Assembly: GCF_000208865.1 (NCBI RefSeq)
Contig: NC_018385.1
Coordinates: 867,298-931,297 of the forward strand
Length of the DNA: 64,000 nucleotides
Direction of reading: 5' to 3'
Source of the DNA: Neospora caninum Liverpool
Lineage: Eukaryota; Apicomplexa; Conoidasida; Eucoccidiorida; Sarcocystidae
Positions within the stretch are counted from its first letter, which is position 1, and every line of letters begins with the position of its first letter. A program made the position numbers and the translations under genes. Shown in pieces: positions 1-12,500 of this stretch. The notes below the pieces were generated by a model. It saw only the letters and a list, made by a program, of their open reading frames with translations, was not told the origin of the DNA and did not search any database.

Positions 1-20
1 ATATATATATATATATATAT
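1..20. repeat. AT dinucleotide microsatellite at the window edge
   Basis: Ten AT units open the window. The tract may extend further left. Confidence 0.9.
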
Positions 21-253
21 GAATGGATACGTCAGTGTGTACAAATCGACATGTGTAACAGAGTGATCGTTGGAAGAGTACCATCGAAGAATCGCACCGA
101 CGTACGGGGGTAGACCGCCGCAGAGAGAACTAGAAAAGATCGTTACAGCTGCACGTGACTGTTGACGGAGATCTCCACAATACGTGTGTTTTGTACAGTT
201 GTTCTCTCTACGGATAGACCGCCAGATAGCAACAGTCGAAAGTGCGTCTGCAC

Positions 254-3054
254 TTGCGCGGCCAGCGGTAGAGCGTCGCGTACCAGTTGACGAGAATTTG
301 CTTCGCTTCGTCTTTCAGCAGGCTGACAGTGCGCACGAGTTCGACGAGAGCTATCAAGTCGCCGTCTTCTTCATAGAAGGGACACTCTGTGCGCAGCAAA
401 AAAAGGAAATACGCGGCCAACACAGACAGCGCTCAGAGACACCCGAGGCAGATGCAGCCACGAACTGCAGAGAAGTGCCAGGACCGAAAAATGCTCGCAC
501 AGAGAGACGATGAGCGTACGGTGCCCGACCAATGCGTCCGCATACACCCCCAGACACAGGCGCAAATACAGAGATCGCGATAGACAGAGACAGACACAGA
601 GATACAGGCATGGATAGAGAAAAGGAGCCAGAGAGAGATACAGACAGGGATAGAGAGATGGAGACAAATATAAATATAAATATATATATATATATATTTG
701 TAAGAATGTATGTATGCCAATTCATGAGTGCACGGACACAGGTAGGTCATACCCCCAGGAGGAGCAAGACACGTCTCGTCTTTTGTGCCTCGAAGGACAA
801 GAGTGCCTCACCGAGGAGAACGAGGACAAAGCGCAGCTGAGAAGGGTAGATGAGCGACTCCACCTGGTTCTGCAGATTGTCACAGAAGTCGCGGATCTTC
901 TCCAGAATCTCCGGCAGCGGGTCATATCCCTGGCCTGCATGGGCACCACAGAGAAGGTGGACAATGCGAAAAGCGCGAGAAAAAAGACAGGGCGAAACTC
1001 CAAGAAGGAGACGCTCAAACCGACAGAATGGGACACAGACACGAGACAGCGAGAACAGCCACACGCGCCCTAGTGCTACACTTTCTTCTGATGCATGTGC
1101 ATGCCCTTCTACATATCCACGTACAGATATAGAAGTATATAGCAGTAGTATATACAACTTATATGCGAATCTACGAAGAAAGTCAACGTGCATGTGCGTT
1201 TACAGTTTGTCTTGACGCCTCAAAGGAAATCGACGCTCTCGTATGTGTGCTCGTTGGTATGTTTTAGTACACACACGTATGCAAATGAATACACAGAAAT
1301 GTTTCGACAGATATAGACAAATATACAGAGAGAGGTAGGGAAATATAAGTATAGATAGATAGAGAAATGGATCGATAAATGCACAGACGATCGAGGAAAG
1401 CATAGACAAATTGACTGCAGAGATAGAGCGATGGACGAGCACTGGCATGTAGATCGTCGGCGACCGTGGTGTAGAACGGCGTAGAACGAGATTTTTTTTC
1501 TTACTTGCTGCAGCTCTTGCCGCGGTTTGAATTGTCGCGTAGAAGTTCCTCAGTTTCTGCAGGTTAACGTCTGTTTTTTCCTTTAAAGTGTCAACGGGAG
1601 TCACGGTTTTTTTCCTGGGCAGAGCCGAGCCGTCTTCTCGCGGAGACACCGCTGACGAGGAAGGCCCGTCGTTGGAGAGGGAAAACGGGGAGAAAGACGC
1701 TTCGTGTGAGAGCGCAGGAGAGGGCGAGTCGCGGCGATTTTCACGTTTAGAAACCGCGTGCGCATGCGAGTTACCTAGTTGCGAAGAAGCGAGGGGACTG
1801 CGTGGGCAGGAGGGAAGCAAGAAGCTGCTGCTAATGGCGTAGAGGTTGCCGAAGAACCCTGAGGGGGGAACGGGCGGGAGAGAGGCGCAAATGGAAGCCA
1901 CAAAGGCTGTGGAGAGATACGCCGAGGCAGAAGGATCTAAAAGAGGGGGGACAGGCTGGAAAGACGGACGCGGCGAACACCCAGAAAGCAAGCACAAAGA
2001 GGAAAAGAAGAAAACAGAGTTGGAGAGAGACGCGTGGAGCAAAACCGACAGGGAGAGTAGGGACGAAAGGGGAAGAGAGGAGGGCATGCGCGCCGAATGC
2101 GACGACGGAGAGAGAGAAGAACTGGAGAGAGAGAAAGAAAAGGGGAAGAAACAGGGAAAGGAACTGGGGCAGTGCGTGAGAGCACAGATGACTGGCCGCG
2201 ATGGAGCAGCAAAAACGAGAGAGAGAGGCGAGGGAGAAGAAAACCAGGAAAGGAGACGACTGTGAGAGAAGGAGAAACGTGTGCGGATCAAAGATTTCGA
2301 AAACTGTCGAGATATAGAACGCCCGAGGGACCATGAGGCGAACGGCCACAGGAGAGTGGGACGAAGAGAGACAAGCGAAGACTCTTCAAAACGACTTGAG
2401 GATCTTACCAACAATCGGTTTCCACTTTTCTTTATCTCCGTTTGCCAAATCTGGGTCCCGGTAGAGTCTCTCTGTCAGGACAAACTCGCGAGCGTGTTGC
2501 AGTTTCTGGAAAGCCGGACAGGCGCAGAGAGACGGGGAAACCTGAGAGAAACTCCCGCGTTCTTCCGCCAATCCGTTCGCAGCAGGAAGCGAACAAACGT
2601 CGTCGACCAAGGAAACCCTCGGGCTCTCCGCAGGCAGTGCAGAGCATGGAGAGGATCCCGAACTGCGTAGTTTCGCGTCGAGAGTCAACGCAGAGATCGC
2701 CGCTGTTCAGAGGGGAGATGACAAGGCCAGAGAGAGGAGACAAAAACGTGGATCGGAGAAACGGGGGAGAGAGACAGAAGGCGAGAGACAGAGAGAGAAA
2801 GGACGCGAGGAGAAAGACAGCAGAAAGAAAGGAGAAAGAACGAAGGGATGCAGAAGAAAGGAGAGAGAGAAAAAGACACGGAATAAGCGGTACAAAGGTT
2901 GGCAGTCTCCCGCGACTGTCTCGTGCCTACCTTCTGTGGGGTTCACGTCGATCAAGAGAAACTGCTCGTAGAGCCCCCAGTTCAGCTGCGATCCTGCAGG
3001 GCGGCCTGCGAAGCCCGGTGAGGGCGAGTCTGCCTGGCTAGCTGGGCTCGCCAT
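254..3054 (-). CDS. Uncharacterised multi-exon protein, N-terminal part, probably continuing past the left edge
   Basis: I do not recognise the family. The ATG at 3054-3052 sits in a good start context (GACATGGCG) and opens with MASPASQADS. Exons I can support, reading leftwards, are 3054-2931, 2702-2409 (donor GTAAGA), 1570-1505, 934 to about 753, and 386 to about 254. Phases agree across the first three introns. The junction at 934-753/386 needs a weaker donor (GTGTCT just inside the exon) to keep frame. The exons encode helix-rich, non-repetitive sequence unlike the surrounding low-complexity DNA, for example LQKLRNFYATIQTAARAAA, then DPLPEILEKIRDFCDNLQNQ, then CPFYEEDGDLIALVELVRTV. There is no signal peptide or membrane segment in the visible part. 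The look is of an alpha-helical scaffold or trafficking-type protein, but that is only an impression. No terminal exon is visible, so the gene probably runs off the window. Confidence 0.6.
550..700. repeat. Purine-rich (CAGA/GATA-type) low-complexity tract ending in an AT run
   Basis: A degenerate run of CAGAGA, ACAGAG and GATAGAG words ends in an AT-rich stretch at about 668-700. It lies in the presumed intron between the 934-753 and 386-254 exons of the left-edge gene, so it looks like intronic low-complexity sequence. Confidence 0.6.
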
Positions 3055-6000
3055 GTCGACTTTTTTGAACAAAAGAGGACGGAGACTTGAGAGGAGTCGG
3101 CGGTCTTTCGCTCTCTCTGCTCTGCTTCCTGGTCCTCTGTGCACGCGTCGGTGTACTTCTGCGCGAAAATCTGGACAGGAGCAGAAAAACAAGGCCGGAA
3201 GCCTCGGCGCTGGTCCTCTGTCTCCGCACGTCGAACGGCGCGGGCTTTCCGAGAACCAGAGGAGGAACCACGCGAAGGCAGGAAAAGACTCTGTCTCCCC
3301 GTCGTCCTCTCTTCTCCCACGCAATTTGGCAGAGACCGCTCCGGAAACCCAGAGAGGAAAGATGCACGAGAAATGAAAACAGGAAGATCAAGGGGGAAAG
3401 ACGCTAGGGAGAGCGAGGAGGAGTAGTTCCTTCTGTCTTTGTGAGGAAGATGGCTTTCCCAAAGAATCGTGCTTCCAAGCCGCCTCCCGAACGCTAAAGA
3501 ATCTGTGTTCCCTCTCGGTCGGTGAAAACCGAAAGCCGGCGCGGTGTCCGGGGAGCTTTTTTGGTCGAATGAGATTTGAACGGACGGCACAGTCTTGAGC
3601 CGCTAGGAGAGGCAAAAGCGAAGAGGAGGCAAGGCACGCGCTTTCCGTCTCCGGCCCCAGGAAAGGCTACACACTTGCAATATCGGCGAGGAAAGGAGAG
3701 AACGAGCTCACATCCTTGATCCACGGCGCTTCCCAAGTGCAGTGCGGTTTTTCCCCGCTGGAACTCGAATGAGAAAGCCGACTGTTTCTCTCGGTCTCGG
3801 ACGCAGCTACCCGCGGTGTGAGAGAAGGGAAAGGTCACTCTCAAGTCCACCGAGGAAAACCCATGCTCAGGAAGCGCAAGAGAGAGATCCGCCGCAGTCC
3901 CAAAAGCCGAACCCGCGAAACTGGAGAATCGGCGACGCGTTCTTCTCTGAACAGAGTCAACTTTCGCTGGAAGCCACACGGTGTTGCAAGCGGCTGGTAC
4001 CTCTATGCGGAGAGCGCGCTGTCACCGGGGCAGCGAGGCTTGGCGGCGAGAAAAGAGCAAAAAGACCTCCAGTTTCTGTCGGCAGTCGCAAATGGGCGAC
4101 AGAAGCGACGAAAGGAAAGGAAACGTCGGAGAGGTAGACGGGCGCGACCGAGAGGCAGCCTACTCGCGCGGAGCCGCTGCAAGGTCGGGAGAAAAACATG
4201 AAGAAAACGAATCGGGGAGGGCGGAGAGCAATGAATGGAAACAGGGTACACCTTTCCCCCGAGAACTCTCGTGACTTTGCAACGGGAGCCGATTAGCAGA
4301 TGCGAAAAAACGCATCGTGCAAGGTTGTCCTGGAAAGCAGTGGCAGGCACGTCAACCCCGAGAGACAGAAAAGATTGGCGAAAGGCTACTCATGCACAAA
4401 GTGCGAAACGCGGAGCATCAGAGCTATTTTACAAGTCAGTGAATTACCGTTTCAGGTCTGACTTGTTTCGTGTGCGCAAAGCGGTTTTCGAGCAACCCCA
4501 AACGGCGAAGCGCCGAGTCCGCGTGCCTCCGTGTTCGCTCGCGATTTCGAAAAGAGGAAAGCGGTACGCATATCACGCACACGTTTCAAGTCGCCTTTTC
4601 ACGCAACTGGAAACCAAAAAGGGAGGGGAGCCTTTCTAAAATGTCTCTTTTGGAGCCAAAGGAGGCGGCGAATCGATGAATTCGACGGCCCTGAACCAGA
4701 TCACAAAGGTGTGAAAGAAGACAGCTAGGCAAACGGCGATGGCATGCAATGCAGCCAGCACTGGAACGAAGTGAACGTTTTTAGAGTTTCACCAAGACAT
4801 GCCCCGCCTTTCATCCCAAATCGGCCTCTCAAAACAGGCAAGCGAATGCATGGAGGGAGAAGACGAAAGGCAAGGGTTGTCTCGCAGTGGTGCCGTTCGT
4901 TCGCACGAATCCTCCGCATGAGAGAACGTCAGTGCGGAGAACTGTTCTACACACCTGCGGTTGGACAAAGCGAAAAAGCGGATGTGCCTTCAGCGCAGAG
5001 CTGCATCCAGTAGGAAACATGAGAAGCTGGAGGTAAGCCTCCAGTTTCGCAGATTCCGAAGGCAACAGATAGGAGAGGTCATGTTCTCTGCATGTGTGCC
5101 ACAGGAAGCTGTCAAACATCGTGCTTTCGTTATGTTCGGCTGTTTCTCTGCGCGCAAACGTTTTGTCTGGGGCGGCAAATCAGCCGAGAGTGTTCTCAAG
5201 GGAGGAAGTCAAAGAGGAGGGGACGAAGAGGAACACAGGTCAAAGTTACGAGCTTCTTCCCTCGAAATCCTCTCAGCAGTGATTCTCTTCTGTCTTGTTT
5301 CTGCTGCCTCGTTTTCCGCCTCGTCCGCTTCTTCTTCTCTGCCGCTTCTTCTTTCACTCCAATTCGGTTATCCTGTCGTCCAATTCTCTCTGAACGTCTG
5401 TCTCAATCGGTTTTTCTTCGCCCGTTCTCTCTCCGCTGCTGCGTCTTTGTGGCACGCGCTTCCCGAAAAAATCCCCAGGTTCCCCAAGGATATAGCGGGA
5501 AAAGCTGAGCATCGATCACTGCCAGATATGCGGGCACAGAGTCTTTTCCGGGAAGAAGTTCGGTATCTTTCGATTGACTGAGCGTGGTTCTAGCACTTTC
5601 ACTGTCGCTGTTCAGAGGAAAGAATCCGACGTCTCGTGTCAGCCCTCCCTGAGGCAGCGCGATGTCAAAAAAACTAAGGGCCTGAGCGAAGCCACTCTGA
5701 ATTTTTTGGTACGAAGACCCCGACGTATCCGTCCTGCTGCAGACTGGGAGGCACTTGTGAAACGAGTAGTATTCCTCTGAGTATTGCTACGCTGCACGTG
5801 GACTCAGTTGGTCTACACCTAGTAATTTATAATATTCTCTAGGATAAAAACGTGAACGTTTCAGTCTTGTTCCATCTTGTTTGCTCTCTCGTCCACAACT
5901 GGGCCGTTCAGCTATCTCGAAAATCGGTGACCACGGAATTCGCGATTCTCTATATGGCTTTCTCAGTTGGATTTCTCACAGCCGTCAGAGCTTAGTCTCA

Positions 6001-6849
6001 CTCACTCTTCTAGTGAAACCACTCGTTTTGCTACATGGTTTTCGACATCCGTGCTCGACGAGGACCCGGAACGGTTCATGATCTAGGGCTGTTGGAAATG
6101 CATGTGCGCAGCGCCCTATCCCCTTTCAGGAGTCTGTTTTGAGTCAGTGAGCGTCACGCGCCTGCCGGAAACGCCCGCTGGTATAAACCTTACTAACTGG
6201 GGCTGCTCGGTCTTGAACGCTGCCACCACTGCCCCACAAAGGAGCCCTGAACTCTGTGAGGTTCGCTTCCGCAGATCAGCACGAATGTTGGGTGAAATGC
6301 AGAAGTGTTCAGATGCTCAGTAGGACTAAGAAAACTACACGAAACTGTAGAACAGAACAGCAATCAGGATGCAGTAGGACTGGAACGAGTGGTAAGTGTG
6401 CTTTTACATTCTCGGCGAGTTCGGGCATGGAATGGCCCATTGTGTGTCTGAGGTGGTCTTTAATGTTTCTATGAAGCCATGGTTTACACATGATGTTGGA
6501 TACAAGGGGAGTGTTCGATGAGGAAGCGCTGTCGTAGAACGAAGTACGTAACGACAGTACGAGGTAAAACAGAAAAGCGATATCCACTGTGGACCCCGTC
6601 GACCACGACACTCCCTGCTGTCGAATGTTCCCAGTGTTTTGTAGACTTGGTCTGGCTTGATGGCAAAGAGCTCAGCAAAAAAGCGAGGCATTACAGTATC
6701 TCGCGAATCAAGTACATCCAGGGCCGCCTATCCAGCATTGATAGAACGCTCGGGGTCCGGATGCCCCGACAACTTCCACCCACAGCCCCTGTCCTTTGAA
6801 GTTTGCCCCCTACAGGACGCAATTCAGGCAGAGAATTATGTACAGTGGT
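3055..6849. other. Intergenic: upstream region of the left-edge gene and 3' flank of Derlin
   Basis: These 3.8 kb separate two minus-strand genes. I see no convincing coding exon, tRNA or large repeat. The part near 3055-4300 is purine-rich and should hold the promoter and 5' leader of the leftward gene. The part next to 6850 should hold the Derlin 3' UTR. A 206-codon plus-strand ORF at 4961-5581 has a hydrophobic Ser-rich middle but no family resemblance, and I do not call it. Confidence 0.5.
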
Positions 6850-8057
6850 CTAGTCTGACCCTATTCGATAGCCACGCCCCGTAAATGCTTGGGTTCCCGA
6901 GGATCCACCGCCTGCAGCAGGTCGCGGCCTGACAGAACCTCCCCAGCTGTTGCCGCCAGGGCCACCTGGCCCGCCTCCACCCGAACCGCCTGAGACTACT
7001 CCGGTTCGGCTGGTTGGTCTTCTGCCGATTTCCGGACGGTTCGAAAGCCTTTCTGCCAGCCGGTCGAAAATTTTGGGGGTGTAACTCAGTAAGTCTGCGC
7101 CGCCTGTGGAGCACACGAAGATAGAAGTCAAACAAAAAAAGGTCTCGAGATGTCACGGAGGCTAGTCTCCGTGGAAGCACCCTGGTCGGAATTGCCTGGG
7201 CAGCCTTACGCGACTCACCTTGAGCTGGTAAAATCTCCCTAAAGAAGTAGTAAATGTGGCCGGAGAGAAGGCCGATGGCGTCAGACCAGAGATCCTTTCC
7301 CATCAAAAGATGCAGAAGGAGCAGAACGAAAGGCAGCTGGTGGCCCTGGACAGTCAGAAAATAAATAGACACTGGAGTGTACGACTCGCGGCGGCTCCAG
7401 TAGTAGAGAACAGCGAACAGGAGAGAGCCACCCAGCAAGTGAAGGCCTGTAAACAAAGCAATGATGCAAGCGCACCAAAATCACTTCAAACGGTCCAACG
7501 CGGGACCTGTATTGAACAAGGTTACATCTGCAAGGGCAGAGAACCCGAGCGCATGTGAAGCCGGTGGTCCGCCGCACTTTACTGTCAACACAGAACCCCC
7601 GCATCATCAGGCTACATCGGGTACGAACCCACATGTGAAAAGATGCGTACTTACCCGTGGGCCAAAAGAAGAGCAGAGAGATGAAGTCTAGACAGAGGGT
7701 CTGGAGTACGATGAAGTAAAGGTACGCCCCTTTGCTAGCTTGAACGAACACGGCATTGTTCTCGAGATCGGAACTAACTTGGGTCCACATGTACATATGG
7801 AGAACCCAACCTAGAGAGAACCTGCCAATGTATAAGACGTTCGTGAGCAGCCTCCAGACCTGAAGCTTCTGAGAAACCAACTCCCAGTCCAAAATTAACA
7901 GACGAGCGGGCATCAACTCAATAGACGACAGCAGAGTGCAAGCGAACGTGATGCACGTGACCGCACGGGTCACCGGAGGGAGGGAGTAGAACCACGCTTC
8001 AGGGCCATTCGACGGATAGCCACCGCCACTGCCCACTCCGTGGGGGAGCGGGTCCAT
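6850..8057 (-). CDS. Derlin (Der1-like) ER-associated degradation protein
   Basis: Derlins are rhomboid-fold pseudoproteases of the ER membrane that move misfolded proteins to the cytosol and recruit the AAA ATPase p97/Cdc48. The gene has three exons, 8057-7655, 7446-7219 and 7103-6850, with donors GTAAGT and GTGAGT and phases 1/1, giving 294 residues ending in TAG. Features seen: the conserved WR in QVWRLLTNVLYIG, several hydrophobic helices (for example GAYLYFIVLQTLCLDFISLL and LPFVLLLLHLLMGK), and a GxxxG helix (GLLSGHIYYFF) as in other Derlins. After a Gly-rich linker the protein ends in GRGYRIGSD, which fits the C-terminal SHP box that binds p97. That tail argues for the ER (ERAD) Derlin and against the apicoplast paralogue, and there is no long targeting leader. 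It lies head to head with the small secreted-protein gene at 8829, leaving a 0.77-kb shared upstream region. Confidence 0.93.
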
Positions 8058-8828
8058 AGTGGTGACCAACGGAGAAAGGAACCGGCGACGCCAGTCGCTG
8101 TACTTGATGGAAGGGTCAAAGTGGAGGGCATTCCACACGTTTTGCCGTCGCACGGAGCTATTCCCGAATTCCACGCTGCGTCACCTTCAACACTCAACAA
8201 TCTTTCTGTGCTTCTGCAAGGGCAAGGGAAACGGGAAGCTCCTAAGTCGAAAGAAACGGTTGTGTCTGGACCAAGACACTGGTACGGAGAACAGCATGCA
8301 GCCCTGCGGTAGGCTCCCAAAGTTGGCGAGGCAGCGACTCCTCACGGGTGTTCGCCACGCAGCTCATATGCTCCAAGAAAGAAAATTCCAGTCACGTTGT
8401 CCTGGAAGGAAAGCATTCCGGCAACAAATGAAGGCCACAACACGGTCAGGTTCTTCTCTGCTCGTTAGTAAACGTCACACGAATTCGTGCACGTTAACAC
8501 CGTCTGATGTAGAAGACGAGACAGGTCGGTGTCAGCGAGTGTGTACGAACGAAGCACAATATAAGTATTGCCCAGGAAGAGGAAAACAAAAGCTTCCCTC
8601 AACGTTAAAAAATGCTTCCCTTGGATTTTCTTCCACATCACGAGCGGATTTCGACGGAACTCTCGGCGCTCGCCACGGCCAAGTAACTTGCCGAGTGTAC
8701 GAACACCGCGCATCGTGTGGCACACCGTTTATGGTTTCTGCATGCGCGACGTTTTTTTCTCCGCAAGTTGCCTCGTGCGACACATGGGAGCTTCTTCGTT
8801 GTCCCCAGAGTGCAAGTAAAACGTGATC
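8058..8828. promoter_or_regulatory. Putative bidirectional upstream region between Derlin and the small secreted-protein gene
   Basis: These 771 bp lie between two divergent start codons (Derlin ATG at 8057, minus; secreted-protein ATG at 8829, plus), so both promoters and 5' leaders must lie here or overlap. I see no tRNA or repeat. Promoter activity is inferred from position only. Confidence 0.4.
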
Positions 8829-9594
8829 ATGAAGCAATTCACGGTTCCGGTCATGGGGGCACATCTGTGGAAAACCCTTTTTCTTCTGTGTCTGCTTTTC
8901 ATAGGGTGTACCGCTCAGACCGAAGACTATATCGAAGCCGAACAGTACGAACCCCAGTAAGTAGCTACAAATAGCAGGTCAGCTCGAAACGTGGAATGTT
9001 CACCAGTGTTGCAGGGATCTAGATGAGGAGCATCACGCAGAAACGGAGCCTCTTCCGAGGTGAGTCTGCTCTGCAAAGCAGACTGGGTCTAGCAACTAGG
9101 CCTTGCCGGCGTTGCAGACAGCAAGCGGAGCACCCGAAGAGAAATTATCTGTCAGACGGCTACGCTGACTTTGTCACGGACCAGTATGTTTACAACGAAA
9201 CCTTGGCACTGACTCTTCATTCGACTGTGAGTCTTGCTAGGGCGTACCTGCGGCCGCTCTCCGCACGAAGACTCCCTCCCAGGTGCACCACCGTGAAACG
9301 TTCTCTTCCGTAGCTCGTAGTATAAACGGACCCCTAGACTGCAGCCTCTTCGTCCGCCAGTCGAGGACCTCTGGTCCTTGAAGTCCCGTCTGTAAGCAGC
9401 TGCAAAAAGTGTGTGGTGTTCAGGTTTCGTAAGGAACATCCGGTGTTCAGGTATAGTCGCACCCCAGTACGATGATATTTAGTAAATCCGCTGATGCAGA
9501 AGGGGGAACTGCTAGCGTGTATCAGGAAGACGACCAGTTCGCTGACAACTACTACTATTCAACATACCAAAAAAAGCGAGTGCGGCGGTTCTAG
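8829..9594 (+). CDS. Predicted small secreted protein with a Tyr-rich, acidic mature region (novel gene model)
   Basis: No family recognised. The model has four exons, 8829-8956, 9118-9226, 9345-9391 and 9483-9594, with donors GTAAGT, GTGAGT and GTAAGC; all junctions keep phase and the protein is 131 residues. Residues about 1-30 look like a classical signal peptide (LWKTLFLLCLLFIGCTAQ, cleavage after TAQ or nearby). The mature part is short, acidic and Tyr-rich: about 11 Tyr in 100 residues, including TEDYIEAEQYEPQ, DQYVYNET (a possible N-glycosylation site) and DNYYYSTY. It ends in a basic KKRVRRF. Tyr-rich secreted proteins occur in coccidian oocyst walls and dense granules, but assigning either would be guesswork. 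A 27-nt stretch at 9424-9450 could also be spliced in phase, but it would leave a 32-nt intron, so I leave it out. The last acceptor has a weak pyrimidine tract. Confidence 0.55.
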
Positions 9595-12500
9595 GTGTAG
9601 CGTCGATCTGCCGGAGGCTGAAGCGAGTCCAACATTTCGCGACGAGGCAATGTTCTGGGACCGCCTGATTTGTTGAGAAGCCCTCCTCATGTCTACACAG
9701 GCAATTATAGATATGCACAGATGCACAAGTTTATATCACCAAAGATAATGCCCCTGGCACTCGGCATCACTTCTTGAATGTCGCAGTTTTGTTACCCTAA
9801 CGGGAAGTACCAGAAGCTTACCGATGTGCTGTGAATCCAAAAGGACAGGAGCAGTTCGTGTGAACCCACACGGTTGGCATGTCGGAGAAGGTGCAGCGGC
9901 TATCAGCTCCGGGCTAGGCATGGGGGAGCTGCTCCGGTACAGCAGACACATCTACAGTTTGCTGAAGTCCGAAAATGAAGCAGTAAACAAACCAGTCGTG
10001 CGCGTCTACATATATAACCGAGTACCAACCTAGATGCACAGATGGGCATATTAATCCTTGTACGGTTTGTACCTACTTGACTCCTCAGTTTAAGCAGAAT
10101 TGTAGTTTATGGGGACTAAAGTCAGCATAATCAATTAAAAGGCGTGAAGGCGAGTGAAACACTGAAAGCAGTGATCATACTTGTTCTGTGCCAAGCACAT
10201 GTGCCACAACGGTAAAGTGAGAGGACTTACGACAGGTTGATCTGTTCCCCACTGCACTTCCCTCTTACATGTCTCTTATTGGGGAAAACTAGGCATTGCC
10301 GTAAAGAAAATGGCTAGAAGCAAATCGCTGAAACTATCATGAACGGTTCAGCGTCATATGTTGTTAGCGATTCGACCTCGGTTTGCAAGGAGTTCCTGTT
10401 TCGCCATCGAACCTGCTGCGGTGGTGGCAGAAAGCACCGTCCGTTTTTCGCGCCTAAACAAAGCCAGGGTCTCCGGAGGATCTCTGGAGGGTGAAGCGAT
10501 CCTTACGCAGCTTGACCTGTATCACCAGCTACGCCATTCAAATCAGCAGAAGCAATAAGCAAAAATACCCCGTGAAGTGCGCCAGTGATCAAATTCAGCA
10601 AAGGGCATCAAGAGTAGCTCGGTGGATGGTAAACCCACGACTCCTGACGCCTTGGCATGGGGGCAAGCTCGACAACACGCAAAAGGAAGTCGACTGCCCC
10701 CTACTGCCCCATACCTCTAGAGCTGAGTTTAGTCTTTACGGCTTACGCATAGGCTGCTCCTGGGACAGCTCACCGTCACTCTTCCAAGTGTCTGCGAAAG
10801 ATTCACACGTCGACGTTTCTCTGCTCACTGATGCATTATACGCGTACACACGGTGTTCGCATCCCACGAACCCGTTGTAAAGCAAAGAGGGTCTTTCCTG
10901 GGGAAGCAGTCCCGTTTACACGAACACTGAACCCGTTCTGTACCAATTCGGTTCTGAGCCTCATTTATCTTCCGACGTCCTACTCCCCGTGTTGCTGTCG
11001 TCGGTTCGTCGCCAGAAAGCCACACGTACCAGGACTGGCCCTGCCAAGTTCTGACGCGAGGCCACATTTCTCCGTTGACATCTCCAGCAGCGCAGTACCC
11101 CACTACAATTTGCGAAATGATGCACCGCGACGTTCTGTGTAAATCATTGGCCAGCGGCGCAATCATCGAAGGCCGAATGGGTGTGTGTAAGTGTGTCAAA
11201 CTTACACTTTTCGTTGCAAGCCCCAACATCAGTTACGCGGGATCTTGGCGCAAGAAAGGCAAGTGTAAATGGAACAGTAGAAGCAGTGCCAGATTATTCT
11301 GTCTCCGTGAAACTAGCGGAGCAGTACAGCAGCGGTGTGCCGCTATGTTTTGCGTCTCTTTCGTTTCCACCAGCCTGTACGGTGTCATTATTGCTTGTCA
11401 TATACTCTAAAATACCGGCGTGTTGTCGCTGCTCATATATATTTTCACGTTCTTACTGCCCATATACCCTAAAATACCAGCGTTTTGTCCTTGTTCATGC
11501 ATGTTTTCACGTTCTTACCCCTCATATACTCTAAAATACCAGCGTTTTGTCTCTTCTCATGCATATTTACACGTTCCTGCGTAAGCACTGCCCCACATGT
11601 GTTTCGTTCGCTTCAATTCCGTTTCGAAACATCAGCGCTAAACAAATCGAGCGTGCTCGAATCCTAGGCGTGTGCACACACGCAACACCGTCGCGGACAG
11701 AGCTCGCACGCGCGCACTGGGGGAACTGTTCGTGTTTCTCTTCGTTTACAAAAAGGGATCCTTTTGCCTATTTTGCTGCTACGTTTGATACACCCGTGGA
11801 AACCCGGGGATGAGGAAAACAAGGCACAGGTTTGTGACTCTGTCTCGCCATGCGCTACCGTGTCCTGCCATTTCAGGTGCGGGGCCGCATGGTCTTCTGT
11901 CTCGTGCTTTTCTCATCGATGCTTCCTTGCGCATGTGTGCACTTCTTCAGCCAGAGCAGTTCTTTTTCCATTGGGTGTGAAAACGTGGAGGCCTTTGGTG
12001 CTTTGCTCGGGTCCCTACATGGGTTTTGCTCCCACAACAAAGAGCCGATTTCCGGTGCGACAGCGTACTCCGGCGCTGCCCTCACGCTCTGGGGTGTTTG
12101 CGCAAGAATGTTACATACTCGTTACCGTTCTGACCGAGACAAAGAACGCCGGCAGTGCTGCTTCCTCTTCGCACACTTTTGAACACCCCTGGAACAGTTT
12201 TTGGTTTATGTTGCACGTGTAGGGGCGTTTCCTCCCAGACGAACTTTTTTCAAAACGTGCAGCTCGCCACGAGAGTGGGCCGTTACCAGAGACAATCGCG
12301 CGTTGCTGGTCAGCTGTCAGAGCAAGGGGCTTGGCGTACACTGAAAAAATCACGAGCCTGTCTTCACAGAGTGTTCGTGTCCCTCTGCGTCAAGATCAGC
12401 TTTTCTGTCGCCTTCAAGCCATATCTGTGGCACTGGTTTCTCTTCCCAGAGTCGTGTCTCTCCCTCCGCAACATGGTTCAGCAACTCCCGTTTCCGGAAG

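Noticed and set aside
3555..3640. tRNA-like GTTCAAATC on the minus strand
   Set aside because: The flanking bases do not form a T-stem and no anticodon arm or acceptor stem can be drawn.
4961..5581. 206-codon plus-strand ORF with a hydrophobic Ser-rich middle
   Set aside because: No homology pattern, no splice-linked partner exons, and the hydrophobic run comes from a TCTTCT-rich tract.
11850..12182. 110-codon ORF with hydrophobic start
   Set aside because: The hydrophobic segment is short, there is no support from neighbouring splice signals, and the remainder looks random.
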